A stretch of DNA of 64,000 nt from assembly GCA_033220425.1 (NCBI GenBank), contig CM065647.1, positions 620,001 to 684,000 on the forward strand, given 5' to 3'. The notes beneath the pieces were generated by a model that was not told where the DNA came from, searched no databases, and saw only the letters and a program-made list of their open reading frames with translations. Positions 54,294 to 64,000 of the stretch are shown one piece after another (the stretch's first letter is position 1; each line of letters opens with the position of its first letter). Source of the stretch: Lepraria neglecta. Taxonomy: Eukaryota > Ascomycota > Lecanoromycetes > Lecanorales > Stereocaulaceae. A program made the position numbers and the translations under genes.

Positions 54294-56728
54294 ATGATTT
54301 CGCCATCCATGAAGCTGCTGCCTTGGGTAGCTTTGACTGCCATCATGATAGCCCTCGTACGCTCTGCCTATATTGCGCTTGCGGGACCACTATCAAACAT
54401 TCCACCAATTCACTGGCTTGCAAGATGGTCCCGATTCTATAACCTCTACATCAAATATTTCTACAGCACCCGGACCGCCCATTACGAGGCCCATACCAGC
54501 AAGAGCAATGGCGGCGATTACCATCCCGTCCTAAGAGTTGGTCCGAATGAGGTGTCGATCATGACCACTGAAGGTATCAAGGCAGTATGGGGTGCCGACT
54601 TCGAACGATCGCCTTGGTACGGCGTATTTGCGAACTTTGGGTAGGCATGATGTTTAGGTTAAGACGGTCCGCAGCTGAGTCTCGAGCCCAGGAAACCGAA
54701 CATGTTTTCGTCTACTTCTAGCCGAGCTCATTCTAGCCGGAAGCGCATCTTCGCCTCGGCATACTCGAAGACTGCAATTGCCCAAGACCGAGTGCAAGAT
54801 ATTATTACATCGCGCGTAGCCAAGCTTGTGAGCTTTGTGGGACGCCAGACCAGCAGCGACGAGACTTTCCATGGAGCGAGTGGCCCAATTGTGATTAGAA
54901 ATGTTTTCAGAGCTCTCCAAGTAGATATCTTCACAGCCTTTGCATTCGCCGACGAAGCAGGTACCAATTTTCTGGACTATTTGAAGAAGGGCCCAAACAC
55001 CCTTGAAGACTTGAATATGGGCGAGATGGATCTTTTCCACGACGAGAAACGGGATGAATTTTTCTTCTGGGAGAGTGAAAAGCCATTCAAGTATATTGGC
55101 AAAATCCTAGCGCGAAATGGCCCGAAGTCCCATGAGACGGCTCAGCGTTGGTTGATGGAGCTCGTCAAACCGTATGAAGCTAAAGTGCAGTTAGGGGAAC
55201 TAGTTCAGTCTTCAGAAAAGAGCATCAAGCAATTCAACGGTAGCGTCTATGAGAAGTTGCTGCTCTATAAGAATCCCAAGACAGGCAATCCACTAGACTG
55301 GACTGAGAGAGCTAGCGAGATTATGGACCATGCTGGTACGGAATTTCGGTATTGACACGATTTGAATTATGCTGACTATGAATAGTTGCTGGGCAGGACG
55401 CTGTACCCGCTGCCTTAGAATTCATCTTCCGACAAATCAGCACCCACCCAGATGTGCAGTCTAAAATGCGTCTAGAGTTGTTGACTTCCCTGCCTCTAAG
55501 CGCCGAAGACCGGACTTTTGCTATGATTGACAGTCTGTCCTACGTCAACGCTGTGGTCATGGAAGGCCTTCGACTCGTCAATACGATCTCCTCGTATCAG
55601 ACACGCGTTGTACCAAAGGGAGGATGCGTAGTCGCGGGCCATTATCTACCTGCAGGCGTAAGCATCCCCCCTCCCCCCTTTCTTGTGACCGAATATGCTC
55701 AGAGATTAACATTGAATTAGACCATCGTCGCCGCTCAGCCCTACCTCATCAACCGCCAGCCAGACATCTTTCCAAATCCCAATGCATTCGACCCATCTCG
55801 CTGGCTTCTTCCTCGCGAGGAATATCGGAATCTCTCAAAGAGTATGTGGACATACTCTAGCGGGCCCCGAAGCTGTCTAGGAAGAGAGCTATCATTAGCA
55901 AGTAAGCGCCTATTGAGCAAGCTTCCCCTTTACATACTTGACTTACACATCTTAGTCATCAAAACAGTCCTCGTAGACAAATACACACGCTACAAGACCA
56001 CATTACTCGAACCCGATCGAACAGAAAAGCGGCCATGGGAAAGCGCTGATTTCATGGCCGAGGTCCGCTTTGAGAATATCCTAGCCTGCGAGGAAGGCGA
56101 ATGGATTGAGAAACGAGTACGAAAGCCATCGCTGTCCCCCGTAGAAGCCCAGGAACAAATTCAGGAGCCAGTCCGAAGACGATCGATTTTCCAACCAGAC
56201 TTCAACAACTTCACTTTCACACCAGCGGATGAGAACAATGATCAAGAAGCCACAGTTAGCCCTTCTAGAAGACCTTTGGCAGCGCAAATCCATGTGAATC
56301 TCGACCCTTTCGCAAAAGACAACAAAACGCCAGCACCAAGACAAGTTCATTTCGATCTCGACCCTCCGGTCAAAGACAAAGAAATCATCGCACCATACCA
56401 CACCCTCACCAAAAGCGAAACCCTCACCGGCGCCATCGCTTCCCACCAACAAATAGACGCCCGAGCATGGCTAGGACGTCTTAATACCGCGAGAAAACCA
56501 TCACTCGTGCCATCATTATTAGACCAACCAATTGGTGCGCAGGGCCAAAAAGGCGGCGAGCAGAGAGAGGAGATCTCAAGGCGGCCTTCGATGATGCCTA
56601 TGGATGAGGAAGAGAGCATAGCGCCCTTGGAGAAGCCTGTCGTGCGTGCGGCTAGGCCGAGGAGACCGATGTCGAAGCATAGAAGTACAGCTCCTGAGAG
56701 GGTTGATGAGGTGTTGCAGGGGAATTGA
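54294..56728 (+). CDS. Cytochrome P450 with a long C-terminal extension
   Basis: Exons 54294-54640, 54692-55335, 55386-55657, 55721-55901 and 55956-56728 agree in phase and give 738 residues, against about 500-530 usual. An N-terminal membrane anchor (PWVALTAIMIALVRSAYIAL) is followed by the P450 core: LRVGPNEVSI, NMFSSTSSRAHSSRKRIFAS, helix I around DHAVAGQDAVPAALEF, the ExxR motif in VMEGLRLVNTISSYQTRVVP, FDPSRWL, and the heme loop WTYSSGPRSCLGRELS with the Cys ligand. The core ends near residue 530. A tail of about 210 residues follows, disordered and rich in Ser/Pro/Arg/Glu (VRRRSIFQPDFNNF, RRPSMMPMDEEES). The tail is in frame with the last core exon. Substrate is unknown; no cluster partners are adjacent. 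Confidence 0.85.
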
Positions 56729-57113
56729 GAGGGGATGTTGAGGGTGGGGATCAAATCCAGGGAGGGGGGGAGAGTCACTGTAAATATGGTGCATGGGCAT
56801 GCAAAAGTTTAGATTAGCGCATTTCTCATGGAGTGGGAATGTTGGTATATATATTTATCTGAGGGCAGCAGCGCTAGGGTTAGGCGTTGGAAAGGATAAA
56901 AGTCCGAAAATATCACCACGAGCGGTTCACAACTTCAAACAATCTATGTTCAATACCAAAGACCCAGTGCCCTGGGGACTTGAAAGAACAGTAATCCTCG
57001 CGAGTCGCTTTCTCTGTTCTTGGCATTCTTGGCGCGGGTAAAACTGCCTCTCACAGAATCCACAACATCAAAATCCTGCCCCAGAGAAACTTCGGCATTA
57101 CCATCCTCCTACG
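56729..57113. other. Intergenic stretch, promoter of LCP5
   Basis: It contains a short TATATATATTTAT run and a CTAGGGTTAGGCG that resembles one telomere-like unit; neither forms an array. Nothing else is seen. Confidence 0.35.
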
Positions 57114-58100
57114 ATGGCAGCTACATTACCAGCTCTCCTTGCTACGCTCACGGACTCTCTAAATTTAGCATCTTCGTCCATACCAGATGCTACATCCCTC
57201 GCCCCGCCCATAGAAGGTATCTCGCTGCTCGACACCAAAAATGAGCTTCTTCTCTCCTACCTCCACAACCTCGTCTTCCTCATAATACTCAAACTGCGAA
57301 ACCAGTCTTTGAGCAATTCTACGAATGGTGACTATGAGCCCTCACCTGAGCCTCTTAACGGCGCCGTCACCAAAAAGCTCGTAGAACTCAAAGTCTACAT
57401 TGAAAAAGGCGTTAGGCCGCTGGAGTCGCGACTGAAATACCAACTCGACAAGCTCCTGCTCGCTGCGTCTGAAGCCTCTACTGCTCCTGCCACGACTGGC
57501 ACTGCAAAAGCTCCACGCACCTCAAATGGAGTGAAAAAGCCAGATGTGTCAGAGAGCGACTCAGATGTCGCACCACAACCCCCAGCGCAAATACCGGAAT
57601 TAGCCTACCGCCCCAACTCCTCCGCCTTCGCCCGTCCCTCCCGCGACACCAAGCCTACATCTCAAGATACCTCCAACATCTACCGCCCACCCCGCATAAC
57701 ACCAACATCCCTACCAACAACAGAGCGCAAAGAAAAACTCTCCCGCCCCCGCAAATCCACCACCCTCGACGCCTTCATCCGCGAAGAGATGACCGATGCC
57801 CCCATCGCTGAACCCTCCATTGGCGCTGGTAGCGGACTGAGAGGTAAAGCGCGAGATAAGGAGGAGGAGAGGAGGGGCTATGAGGAGACGAGATTGGTTA
57901 GGTTGCCAGGGGAGAAAAAGAAGAAGAGGAGAGGTGGGGAGGATTTAGCCGGGGGGCTTGAGGGATGGAGGGATTTTGAATTTGGGGATTTGAAGGGGGG
58001 CAAAGGGAAGAGAAAGAGGGATGGGGATGGTGGAGGTGGGAGAGTTGGGGAAGGGTGGGAGAAGAGAGCGAAGAGGGGGGTGGGGAGAAAGAGGAGGTAG
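57114..58100 (+). CDS. LCP5: LCP5 / neuroguidin, U3 snoRNP-associated Sas10/C1D family protein
   Basis: An intron-free frame of 328 residues. Residues about 1-120 form the Sas10/Utp3/C1D domain: LLATLTDSLNLASS, EGISLLDTKNELLLSYLHNL, VFLIILKLRNQSLSN, VTKKLVELKVYIEKGVRPLE and SRLKYQLDKLLLAASEA. The middle has RPNSSAFARPSRDTKP and IYRPPRITPTSLP, and the C-terminus is lysine-rich (GEKKKKRRGGEDLAGGLE, EKRAKRGVGRKRR). In yeast Lcp5 is part of the small-subunit processome and needed for 18S rRNA maturation in the nucleolus. The coding strand switches from C-rich to G-rich codons near 57830. Confidence 0.88.
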   Translation: MAATLPALLATLTDSLNLASSSIPDATSLAPPIEGISLLDTKNELLLSYLHNLVFLIILKLRNQSLSNSTNGDYEPSPEPLNGAVTKKLVELKVYIEKGVRPLESRLKYQLDKLLLAASEASTAPATTGTAKAPRTSNGVKKPDVSESDSDVAPQPPAQIPELAYRPNSSAFARPSRDTKPTSQDTSNIYRPPRITPTSLPTTERKEKLSRPRKSTTLDAFIREEMTDAPIAEPSIGAGSGLRGKARDKEEERRGYEETRLVRLPGEKKKKRRGGEDLAGGLEGWRDFEFGDLKGGKGKRKRDGDGGGGRVGEGWEKRAKRGVGRKRR

Positions 58101-58765
58101 TGGATGTTCGTGAATATTGCTTCATTGCTTAATAGATGGGAAAAAGTCAAGATACCCAGTGCATAGCGGCTTTCAATGCGATTGGAGTTGATTTCTTACG
58201 AAAATCCTGTCTTGGTATCCATCTCCTCAGGTGATCTATTCAAGTCTCCTCTGTAAGACTAATTGACTCCTCCTTTCTAGACTTACATACCAACAGATTT
58301 CACTGACAGCATCTTGACACATCCTAGGAAATAGCTTCACCCGAATTAGTCCCGGCGCTTGACCGAGTCCCAGACTTTGTCTGTCGGAAGTCCCAGTTCA
58401 GGAGCCTCCATGGGAGAAAATGGGAGGATTTCATTAAGGTGGTGGGATGCCAAATCCAGCCAGCAGGCTGCGAAGCAGTAAACGTTTTTGTTATGGGATA
58501 TCACAACCACGCGACATTCATGTCTATATTGGAACTCATTACGACGGTATTAGATGTGACAGTCCTATCTGATGTCCTTTGATTATTTTTTGTCTTATGT
58601 TTGCTGCTCACTATCTCGTTCATGTTACTGGCTTCGCACAGCTTCCGCCACCATCTGGCAGGGGCACTATAAACCGGCCATCTCAACTGCAATCACCCAA
58701 GCTTCTTCCTGTACAGCTTCATGATCATACGATATGCAAAATTGCGTGGTTTTATTAGAAAACTG
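58101..58765. other. Intergenic stretch, nothing recognised
   Basis: Convergent genes LCP5 and PCID2/Thp1 end on either side. No coding sequence is seen; the minus frames at the left edge are antisense to the lysine-rich end of LCP5. Confidence 0.35.
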
Positions 58766-60530
58766 TCAAGCAGGAGCTGCCCCAGCCGGCCTAGCTCCAC
58801 TTAGATTCACAACCATACCAGGCCCAAATTTCCCACCAAATGCCGGACTCTTCTTCTCCTCTCGCACCCATCCAGGCACTTCCTTATCTGCCCTAGCAAT
58901 GAGCACGTCCCAAACTCGTGGAAAGCCCACCTGCAGAGGCAATGCGTTCTTGGCGCCTGTGATTGCGAAGCGGTGCGACGAGTGGCTGATGAAGCCGTGG
59001 AGGAGATCTTGCTCTATGAGGGAGGCGACGATCGATTCGATAATTCCCATTGTCGGGAGGACCGGGGGCTCAGGATCGACTACGTCGGCGAGGTCGGGGT
59101 CTATGTAGCCGTTTGCTACTGGAGGCGGGGTGGTAGCTTTGGGGAACATGAAGATGGAGTTGGCGTGGGGAGGTCGAGTGCTGGCTTGACCGTTCGTGGG
59201 AGCGCTATGGGCCCCTTCATTTGGATTGAGCGCCTTCTTCTCTAGTAAGATGGCCAGCGAAAGCATATCTTGCAGAGCAAGAGTGGGCGCTTTTTTGTTC
59301 ATAGCGTCGCCTTGCGAGCCAGAGAGCAGGAAAGTCCGACGAGCGAGTGAACGCCAGACAAGAACCTCGCAGCGGTTTGAGAGCTGCAAAAATATGCGTT
59401 TGCTGAGAAACCACTCAGCGTTCTCGCTATCTAGGTCTAGGTAGCGTCGGAAAGATGCTATATCGCCCTTGGCAATGGCGGTGCACAGTGGGCCGAACTT
59501 TTCTGAGAGACCAGCAGCTTCGGGTCGCTGGAGCAGTTTGGAAGATGGGAAGCGGCCGAGGATGATGTTTGAAGAGATGAGGTAGATGAGTATGAGGCGC
59601 CGTTGGCTGATGCATTGAATGTGGCACTGGTCGTATGCAGACTGAAGGGCACGTTGAGCGCGGTAGAAATGGCTATTGGCAAAGAGATATCGTCCGAGGT
59701 AGCAGAGAAAAGTGACGCGCTGAGAAGCTGGAAAGAGTCCGAGAGGAGGTGATTGCTGGTATATATTGCCGAAAATCTGCTCCGCACTACGAAGCTTACG
59801 GCAATGGAAGAAGAGCTTCAGACAGAGATTGGCTGTGAGGTAGATTCCAATCCTTCGTCCTTCGGGTTTTCCATTGTCGTCGATGCCGGAAAGATTGCCG
59901 CTTCTTTCGCTCAGACATTTCTTGAACGCCTCCCTTATCACATTGGCAGAACTCTCAACAAGGGTTACCCTTTCCACTGCTTCCTGGCCACCCACGGTAG
60001 ATTCTCGCCGGTTCAAATGCTCGGTAAGATCTGGTCTCTTGTCCAGGCCAATTGCTAGTCTAGCCAACGTTTGAGAAAGTGATATAACAGTGGGCAGAAT
60101 CATAAGTCCTATCGAAAAAGCACCGAGGGCTAGGATGCATTGACTGTCATATTGTGAGCGTGGTATTTTGAAAAGGTTTGTCTGGTCAAGCTTACTTCAG
60201 CAGCGATTTCAGCTGGTCATGAGTCTCCACCAGATTACTCACATCAAGATCCCTTAGGAAGGAGAAGTATTTCACCATAAATGTGATGAAGGAGGACCTC
60301 GAGCCCCCTTCGTCGCCTTCTTCGTACTCCGGTATGAAAGACTTGCACTTCTTCTCGAGGGCGTCTTGACTACTTGCACCGTAGACTTGCCTTATCTCCG
60401 AGATCATCTGGTTGTATAACGGTTCTAGAGGAGGCTCATATTTCAAATATTGTTGTAGCTTCACGCCGTTCTTCTCCCGCACAATGCCCGCTATCTCCCT
60501 CAGAAATTTGTCAACGGTAGGAGGACTCAT
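58766..60530 (-). CDS. PCI-domain protein of the PCID2/Thp1 (Csn12-like) family
   Basis: Exons 60530-60196 and 60143-58766 (52-nt intron; phases agree) give 570 residues. The N-terminus is MSPPTVDKFLREIAGIVREK. The helical part includes QCILALGAFSIGLMILPTVI and LAIGLDKRPDLTEHL. The conserved core is IGIYLTANLCLKLFFHCRKL, YLGRYLFANSHFYRAQRALQ, CISQRRLILIYLISSNIILG and RFPSSKLLQRPE, then IFLQLSNRCEVLVWRSLARR from the PCI fold. A loop of about 100 residues (about residues 400-470, Pro/Ala-rich) is inserted before the last helices. In yeast Thp1 with Sac3 forms TREX-2 (mRNA export); Csn12 is the sister protein. Which of the two this is cannot be decided here. Confidence 0.85.
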
Positions 60531-61171
60531 GACGGAATGAGGAACGTTTTCATGCCCCAACGCGCTATACCAGATCTGGAATCACTGCATTTGGTAACAG
60601 AGAATAAAGGAAGTTTCTGTCTCAGAAAGTTTGGGCTCAAGCCGAGTAGGAAACTTAAGTCTGCCTGCCTGAAAGAAACAGAACAAACGGATCCCTCGGC
60701 TCAGATATGGCCAGTAGTTTCTGTATGCGAGAGAAGGGAACTCAAAACCTTGAGACGCTATCCACCGAGGTAACAAACCCAGCAACAAAGAACTTGACTG
60801 CTAGTCCATTTGTTTTGCTTTCATGCTATGTTGGTGCTGATTTATGTGTGTTACACTGCCAAAGTATGCGTACGGTCTTCAAAGTAGACTTTTGAGCAAC
60901 AAAGAATATCACGATCATGCATTTACCGACCTCGAAGGCTCGAAGGCTGGAAGAAAACAAAGGAAGTCGCAATCTTGATGCTGAGGGTTCTGCCCCAACG
61001 GGAACGATGACGCGGGCCGACAGCCGTTATGTCGTACTTCCGTCTATTGCCGAAACATACTATTCCTACGAAACGAAGGCACGTCTCTGCTCTTTCAATT
61101 GAACCTTCAACTTTCCTTTTTTGATCAATTGGGAGATATCTGAGCCATCAGTCGGAGCCAGGCTACCCACT
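60531..61171. promoter_or_regulatory. Divergent promoter region
   Basis: This separates the PCID2/Thp1 gene and the divergently transcribed monooxygenase. Short frames (60537-60773, 60707-60895, 60917-61102) lack support. No recognisable binding-site array is seen. Confidence 0.4.
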
Positions 61172-62850
61172 ATGGAGTTCCATCCCATCATCTACCTCTA
61201 CTCAATCCTCCAATGGATCCTCGACAAACTCCTCTCGCCCACCCCGCCCCCACCACATGCAAGGCTTCACAGGCCTCGAATCGCCATCATTGGAGCTGGT
61301 CTGACAGGAGTCTCGTCAGCTTCCCATTGCGTCGGCCATGGCTTTGATGTCACAATCTTCGAGGCAGGTGACGAGAAGAGCTTGGGCGGTATTTGGAGCG
61401 TTGGTCTCCTCCCATGATGCAATTAGACGTTGCTAATCCATCATCAGAAAGTTAACAACACCTCAGGCCTCCAGATCCACAGTATCATGTATCGCTTCCA
61501 CCCCTCCGTCAAATGGACCTCCGGCTACCCAGATCGTCAACAAATCGTCTCCCAAATTACTCAACTGTGGAAACGCTACGGTCTACAAGAACGCACAAAG
61601 TTCAATACCAAGGTCACGTCGGTGAGACAAGACAAACAAGGACGATGGATCATAAATGACCCCTCAAATGGCCGCTTCGATGGAGTCATGGCTGCAGTAG
61701 GGAGCTGCGGTGATCCCAAAATGCCTCACATACAGGGGCAGGAAGACTTCAAAGGCGAAATCTACCACTCGTCAAAGCTTGACGGAAAGACGGCCCAAGG
61801 CAAGAAAGTTCTTATTATTGGTGGTGGAGCCTCTGCTGTCGAGGCTCTCGAATTTGTCGTCCACACAGGAGCTAAATCAACATCCGTCCTCGCTCGCTCA
61901 GACAAATGGATCATCCCCCGCAACGCCTTCGTTGACACGCTCCTAGCCTTCAACATCTTCGGGCAAGAGACGGTGTTCTCCAGGATCCCCGAATCTCTCC
62001 TTCGCGTTTTCTTCTACCGCGACCTAGATGATCTTGCCCCACCTGCTGGAACTGGAGGCCTCTTCACAGAAACCCCAATGGTCAACTCTGATATCTTCCA
62101 CCAAATCCGCGAAGGCAAAGCTGAGTGGCTCCGTGGCGATATCCAAGGCTTCACTGAGAATGGCATTCGCTTCAACCACCGCGCGAAAGGTGTGCCAAAG
62201 GGAGGACCTGGCAGGGAAGAGTTGGTTGAAGGAGATATGGTCATCATGGCTACTGGCTACCAACGGCCCAGTTTGGCTTTCCTACCAGATGAGGTATTCC
62301 AGGAGCCTTACCAGCCGCCAAATTGGTACCTTCAAGTCTTCCCACCAGGACACATGAGCATCTGTAAGTCAGTTTCTAACCAACAATGAAAACAGCTACT
62401 CATTTAAGTTAGGTGCCAACAATTGCACATATGTCAACGCAATCGGCACTGTTGGTAAGTAATTGGATACCCCGATGACTGAGCTGCGATGCGAGCAGAA
62501 TGAAGAAAAAGTCTAATCGCCGGATAGGCAATTATCATATAGGCATCTACACCAGGCTGCTTCTGATGTTTCTTGTCGATCCGCTCGCCAGGCCCCAGGA
62601 ATACTGGATGAAGAGGTGGATCGGCATGACCAAGACTGTCAAATCATTTGCACCGACTGGAGCCTTCGACTTCGTTACCTACTCGGAGATGACATATTGG
62701 TTTGTCTTTTGCGTTGTGATTAATCCGTTTAGGTGGAAGTGGGCAATCTTTGTGTTCTTCGGTATCGGAAGTGCGCTACCACTGAACGTTGTGAAAGGAG
62801 AGGATCGATTGAGAAACGGGCTGGGGATGAAGAAAAGGTATCATGAATGA
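61172..62850 (+). CDS. Flavin-containing monooxygenase (FMO/BVMO-like)
   Basis: Exons 61172-61399, 61448-62363, 62413-62454 and 62528-62850 (introns of 48, 49 and 73 nt; phases agree) give 502 residues. A hydrophobic N-terminus (IIYLYSILQWILDKLL) suggests membrane association. The FAD site is IAIIGAGLTGVSSASHC; then GGIWSKVNNTSGLQIHS and the WTSGYPDRQQIVSQI block of FMO-like enzymes. The NADPH site is KVLIIGGGASAVEALEF, and the ATG-Y motif is VIMATGYQRPSLAFLP. The C-terminus adds PEYW/hydrophobic segments (YWFVFCVVINPFRWKWAIFV). The reaction is probably NADPH-dependent oxygenation; substrate unknown. No partner biosynthetic genes are adjacent. Confidence 0.88.
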
Positions 62851-63841
62851 ATCAAGAGTTCCTCGCGAGATATGCATGCACTAGTGGAAGGACGCTAGCT
62901 TGCATCATGGTACCAAAAAGCATGGCTTATAGACATAGACACGAAGAACTTCAGCAATTGAAAGATTGATCGACAGGCGAATATCGCACACTAGCATCAA
63001 CAACCGCGGAATGTAAGTCCCTCAATTGGCTCCTACTCATAGTGCGCTCTTAGCATTGAGATGCGTGAGATCTGAGGACCACATGTATGTGTTGTCAGTC
63101 AATGCTTACAGGCATCGTCTGGTACTCATCAAACCCGTATCGCTGCATCATAGCATAGCGCGTGAGACAACCATCGATAACGCTGAAGCGCCGGCGCGTT
63201 AATGGATTGTCTTCAGAGGTAAAATCGAGTACCACTGCACGCACCACCTTTGTTATCCAAAATGGAAAAAGCGTAACAATCCGTAGGTCCTGTTATAGAA
63301 CGCCCGCCTCCACGGCAATACCTCCTAAAATGCACAACACGAGATGGGACTCTTTTCAATCCCCATCTACTCTATCCAGCGGCTTGGTATACGCGCTTGA
63401 CCTGCATGTCTTAAAGTATATCTTAGTAAATCGTAATGGAGTTATACGTTGACATGTTATATGGCCCCGAGGAACTGACTTGGTGAGTATCAGATCTATG
63501 GTGTGGTTACGCTGTTTACCCGTTTGTGTGGATGAAAGTTGCTAGATGATAGATATTAGACCAATGTATCGCCAGTGTTTCTGACAGCCACCGTGTTCAA
63601 GGTTGAAATGGGGGGTTCCCTCAAGTCCCATGCCCGCGTCTCTGAGATACAAGCGGCCAAGCGCAGGAGAGCGATGGCGTCAGTGAATAGGATCGCACTA
63701 CATCATACTCGGTCGCAAGTAAGTCTGTTCTTGTTACGAAAGGCTCTCATTCATGGAGGGAGAACTCAAAAACCCCCCCACAAGCCACTACGTTGCATAC
63801 ATACAAACTAATGAGAATCTGGACTTAGCTTACCCATCACC
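62851..63841. other. Intergenic stretch, nothing recognised
   Basis: The frames at 63162-63452 and 63575-63811 have no signal peptide, motif or gene structure I can support. The right part should hold the promoter of the partial gene at the window edge. Confidence 0.35.
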
Positions 63842-64000
63842 ATGGCTTCCAAGGTCTCATTCATTCTAAGCTTCTTCTACATCCTTCGCTCATCTCTCAC
63901 TTTCCCAACCTCACTGCCATTGCTAGAAACAGTCTCCACGTTGAATCCGCATGTACCAATAGCAACCAGCAATAACTCCACAACAACACAGTCCAACACC
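63842..64000 (+). CDS. 5' end of a secreted-protein gene, cut by the window edge
   Basis: From ATG 63842 the frame is open for 53 codons to the last base. It begins with a typical signal peptide (MASKVSFILSFFYILRSSLT) followed by a Ser/Thr/Asn-rich stretch (ATSNNSTTTQSNT). The rest lies beyond the window, so the family cannot be named. Confidence 0.55.
   Translation, partial: MASKVSFILSFFYILRSSLTFPTSLPLLETVSTLNPHVPIATSNNSTTTQSNT

Noticed and set aside
56874-56886. Telomere-like CTAGGGTTAGG
   Set aside because: Only about one and a half units, not an array; expected by chance in 64 kb.
1-64000. tRNA, rRNA, CRISPR arrays and bacterial-style operons
   Set aside because: I saw no B-box-like tRNA region with matching arms, no rRNA sequence and no regularly spaced repeats; a covariance-model tRNA scan would be needed to exclude tRNAs fully.

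Overview
The window is nuclear DNA of a filamentous ascomycete (Pezizomycotina). Short introns of about 46-95 nt with GT...AG ends and CTAAC/CTGAC-like branch points interrupt most genes, and housekeeping genes of fungal type (COG8, EAF, UBC7, PCID2/Thp1, LCP5, a fungal thiolase-like protein) alternate with accessory genes. The style of the secreted and NLR families suggests Leotiomycetes, but that placement is an inference from memory of the families, not a search.

Layout. 1-10.7 kb: the end of a PRKRIP1/DUF1168 gene, a 296-bp MITE-like element, a small secreted protein with an ADP-ribosyl-cyclase-like motif pattern, a Cys-rich secreted protein, an ankyrin protein, a one-base-frameshifted secreted/membrane protein inside a roughly 105-bp direct repeat, then COG8 and an ELL-associated factor (EAF). 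11.6-30.6 kb: an accessory island that looks like a cell-death or nonself-recognition locus. It holds two paralogous genes fusing a SesB-like serine esterase to a CorA-like two-helix membrane domain (11651-15267 and 22417-25868). Each is followed on the same strand by a NACHT NLR with a PF17100-type N-terminal domain (16010-17408, truncated; 26882-30621, with ankyrin repeats). Between the two pairs lies a 727-residue caspase-like protein whose C-terminal domain has a gasdermin-like pattern (19527-21805). Both NLR copies are broken. Their stops are mostly explained by C-to-T changes at CpA or CpG, as repeat-induced point mutation (RIP) would produce. A truncated, mutated copy of the EAF gene 5' end is joined to the broken NLR1, and an 877-bp inverted-repeat element follows it.

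30.6-47 kb: an RTA1-like membrane-protein pseudogene with an internal duplication, a Zn2Cys6 regulator, a multi-pass membrane protein, an eight-exon thiolase-like gene, two hypothetical genes (one with two in-frame TAG codons), weak remnants, and a mitochondrial 1-Cys peroxiredoxin. 47-64 kb: a decayed YtcJ-type amidohydrolase, UBC7, a frameshifted GPI-type secreted protein, a cytochrome P450 with an unusual tail of about 210 residues, LCP5, PCID2/Thp1, a flavin monooxygenase, and the 5' end of a secreted-protein gene at the right edge.

How the genes work together. The housekeeping genes are unrelated neighbours. In the island, esterase, putative membrane-channel domain, NACHT switch and caspase-like protease are all parts known from fungal regulated-cell-death systems. 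The repeated effector-then-NLR order suggests they evolved as a unit. With both NLRs damaged, the intact esterase-CorA and caspase-like genes may now act alone or with partners elsewhere; this is inference.
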